64,000 nucleotides of DNA from Stutzerimonas nitrititolerans. GTDB lineage: Bacteria; Pseudomonadota; Gammaproteobacteria; Pseudomonadales; Pseudomonadaceae. This document shows positions 62,843 through 64,000 of the stretch, one piece after another. Numbering within the stretch: the stretch's first letter is position 1; every line of letters begins with the position of its first letter. Both the position numbers and the translations under genes were made by a program. The stretch is from assembly GCF_003696285.1 (NCBI RefSeq), contig NZ_RFFL01000012.1:1-64000 (forward strand). The letters are read 5' to 3'. The notes beneath the pieces were generated by a model that saw only the letters and a list, made by a program, of their open reading frames with translations, was not told where the DNA came from and searched no databases.

Positions 62843-63937
62843 TCAGTCGTCGGATACCACGATGTTCGGCATCGACTGGGCGATGATCTGCCCACTTTGC
62901 GAGATGCGCGCCCCGACGGTACGAGCCACTTCCTGGTAGATCATGGCGATCTGGCTTTCCGGGTCGGCGATGGTCGTCGGCTTGCCGGCATCGGCCTGGC
63001 TGCGGATGGCCATGGACAGCGGCAGCGACGCCAGCAGATCGACGTTGTACTCATCCGCCAGTCGCTCGCCGCCTCCTTCGCCGAACAGATGCTCGGCATG
63101 GCCGCAGTTGGAGCAGATGTGCACGGCCATGTTCTCCACCACGCCCAGCACCGGAATGTTCACCTTACGGAACATCTCGACGCCCTTCTTGGCGTCCAGC
63201 AGCGCCAGGTCCTGCGGCGTGGTGACGATCACCGAGCCGGTCACCGGCACCTTCTGCGCCAGGGTCAGCTGGATGTCACCGGTTCCAGGCGGCATGTCCA
63301 CCACCAGGTAGTCGAGATCCTTCCAGGCGGTCTGGGTGATCAGTTGCAGCAGCGCACCTGACACCATCGGGCCGCGCCAGACCATCGGCGTCTTGTCGTC
63401 GGAGAGAAACGCCATGGACATCAGTTGCACGCCATGCGCCTCCAGCGGCAGGAACCATTTCTGGTCGCGAATCTCCGGCTTGGTCCCCTCGGGAATACCG
63501 AACATGATGCCCTGGCTCGGCCCGTAGATATCGGCATCCAGCACGCCGACCCGCGCGCCCTCGCGGGCCAGTGCCAGCGCCAGGTTGGCCGCCGTGGTGG
63601 ACTTGCCCACCCCGCCCTTGCCGGATGCCACCGCGATGATGTTCTTCACGTTGGCCAGCGCCGGCACCTGGTCCTGCGCCTTGTGCGGCTTGATCACGCA
63701 ATCGACCTGTACGTCCGCGCGGCTCACGCCATCGAGCTGCTCGATGGCCATGGCCAGCGTCTGTGCCCAGCCACTGCGAAACAGTCCGGCCGCGTAGCCG
63801 AGTTCGAGCTGCACGCTGACGCGCTCGCCCTGTATCTCGATCGAACGCACGCATCCGGCGCTGACCGGATCCTGGTTCAAATGGGGGTCGGTGTACTGAC
63901 GCAGTACCGCTTCCACAGCTTCACGGGTGACGGGCAT
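62843..63937 (-). CDS. apbC: Iron-sulfur cluster carrier ATPase ApbC/Mrp
   Basis: The 364-residue P-loop protein has an N-terminal MIP18/DUF59 domain (about 1-85), then Walker A SGKGGVGKSTTAANLALAL (about 107-125), VVDMPPGTGD and the cluster-binding CxxC in HICSNCGH (about 285-292). It carries and transfers [4Fe-4S] clusters in the cytoplasm. GGAG precedes the ATG at 63937; the longer frame is unsupported. Confidence 0.95.
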   Translation of the reverse strand: MPVTREAVEAVLRQYTDPHLNQDPVSAGCVRSIEIQGERVSVQLELGYAAGLFRSGWAQTLAMAIEQLDGVSRADVQVDCVIKPHKAQDQVPALANVKNIIAVASGKGGVGKSTTAANLALALAREGARVGVLDADIYGPSQGIMFGIPEGTKPEIRDQKWFLPLEAHGVQLMSMAFLSDDKTPMVWRGPMVSGALLQLITQTAWKDLDYLVVDMPPGTGDIQLTLAQKVPVTGSVIVTTPQDLALLDAKKGVEMFRKVNIPVLGVVENMAVHICSNCGHAEHLFGEGGGERLADEYNVDLLASLPLSMAIRSQADAGKPTTIADPESQIAMIYQEVARTVGARISQSGQIIAQSMPNIVVSDD

Positions 63938-64000
63938 GACTACTCCAAGGAAAGACCGAGTAAAACAGGAGGCCATATTAACAGCAGCGACAACGCCGGC

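Overview
The window looks like a chromosome segment of a Pseudomonas species, with high GC and strong codon-driven antisense ORFs. The evidence is gene content and order: hrpA, fadD1/fadD2, phaJ1, ccoM, alkB and rapA come in the order I recall from P. aeruginosa PA3297-PA3308. The braCDEFG operon, dcd, a CapB-type cold-shock gene and apbC/mrp are also typical of the genus. An open environmental lineage of the stutzeri/mendocina type would fit, but the species cannot be fixed by reading alone. I see no rRNA, tRNA, CRISPR array, prophage or transposase gene.

Layout: 0.1-5.8 kb is a six-gene minus-strand envelope operon (COG3014 lipoprotein, YcfL-like, LpoB-like, DUF6844-like, CsgG/FlgT-like, small lipoprotein). 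6-25.7 kb holds mostly independent metabolic, transport and regulatory genes: AraC/LysE, DUF445, HIT, MOSC, a carboxypeptidase G2-like enzyme, GntP, VOC, MFS, RNase Z, an MHYT-GGDEF-EAL c-di-GMP protein, LysE, nitroreductase, a BASS/arsenite-type carrier, azlCD with a divergent LysR, and RarD. 25.9-42 kb is the conserved block hrpA, MCP, fadD1, fadD2, phaJ1, ccoM, alkB operon, rapA and CHAD. 42-56 kb carries a YegD-type Hsp70, a large non-coding inverted-repeat block, MFS, hyi-glxR, an M4 protease with its emfourin-type inhibitor, a PhnCDE-like ABC importer, and a CHASE2/M48 envelope cluster. 56.5-64 kb is braCDEFG, dcd, the cold-shock gene and apbC.

The most interesting non-coding material is a family of about 270-290 bp cloverleaf-like palindromic elements. 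There are three full copies plus a deletion derivative and solo ends, and their inner arms show compensatory base changes. Several of these and similar CTAG-ended palindromes sit exactly on gene stop codons. A separate 561-bp element with roughly 80-100 bp inverted ends lies at 43.6-44.1 kb, and a REP-like palindrome has been absorbed in frame into hrpA.

A 36-codon gene at 36.5 kb encodes the cbb3 oxidase subunit CcoM. It lies downstream of two Anr/FNR boxes and ends in a strong terminator, so the predicted transcript is about 200 nt. Position, size and regulation match the Anr-dependent sRNA PhrS of P. aeruginosa, which suggests a dual coding and regulatory RNA.

Working together: FadD1/FadD2 and PhaJ1 link fatty-acid activation to medium-chain PHA precursors. 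BraC-G import branched-chain amino acids and AzlCD exports them. Hyi and GlxR act in glyoxylate-to-glycerate metabolism, though gcl is not in view.
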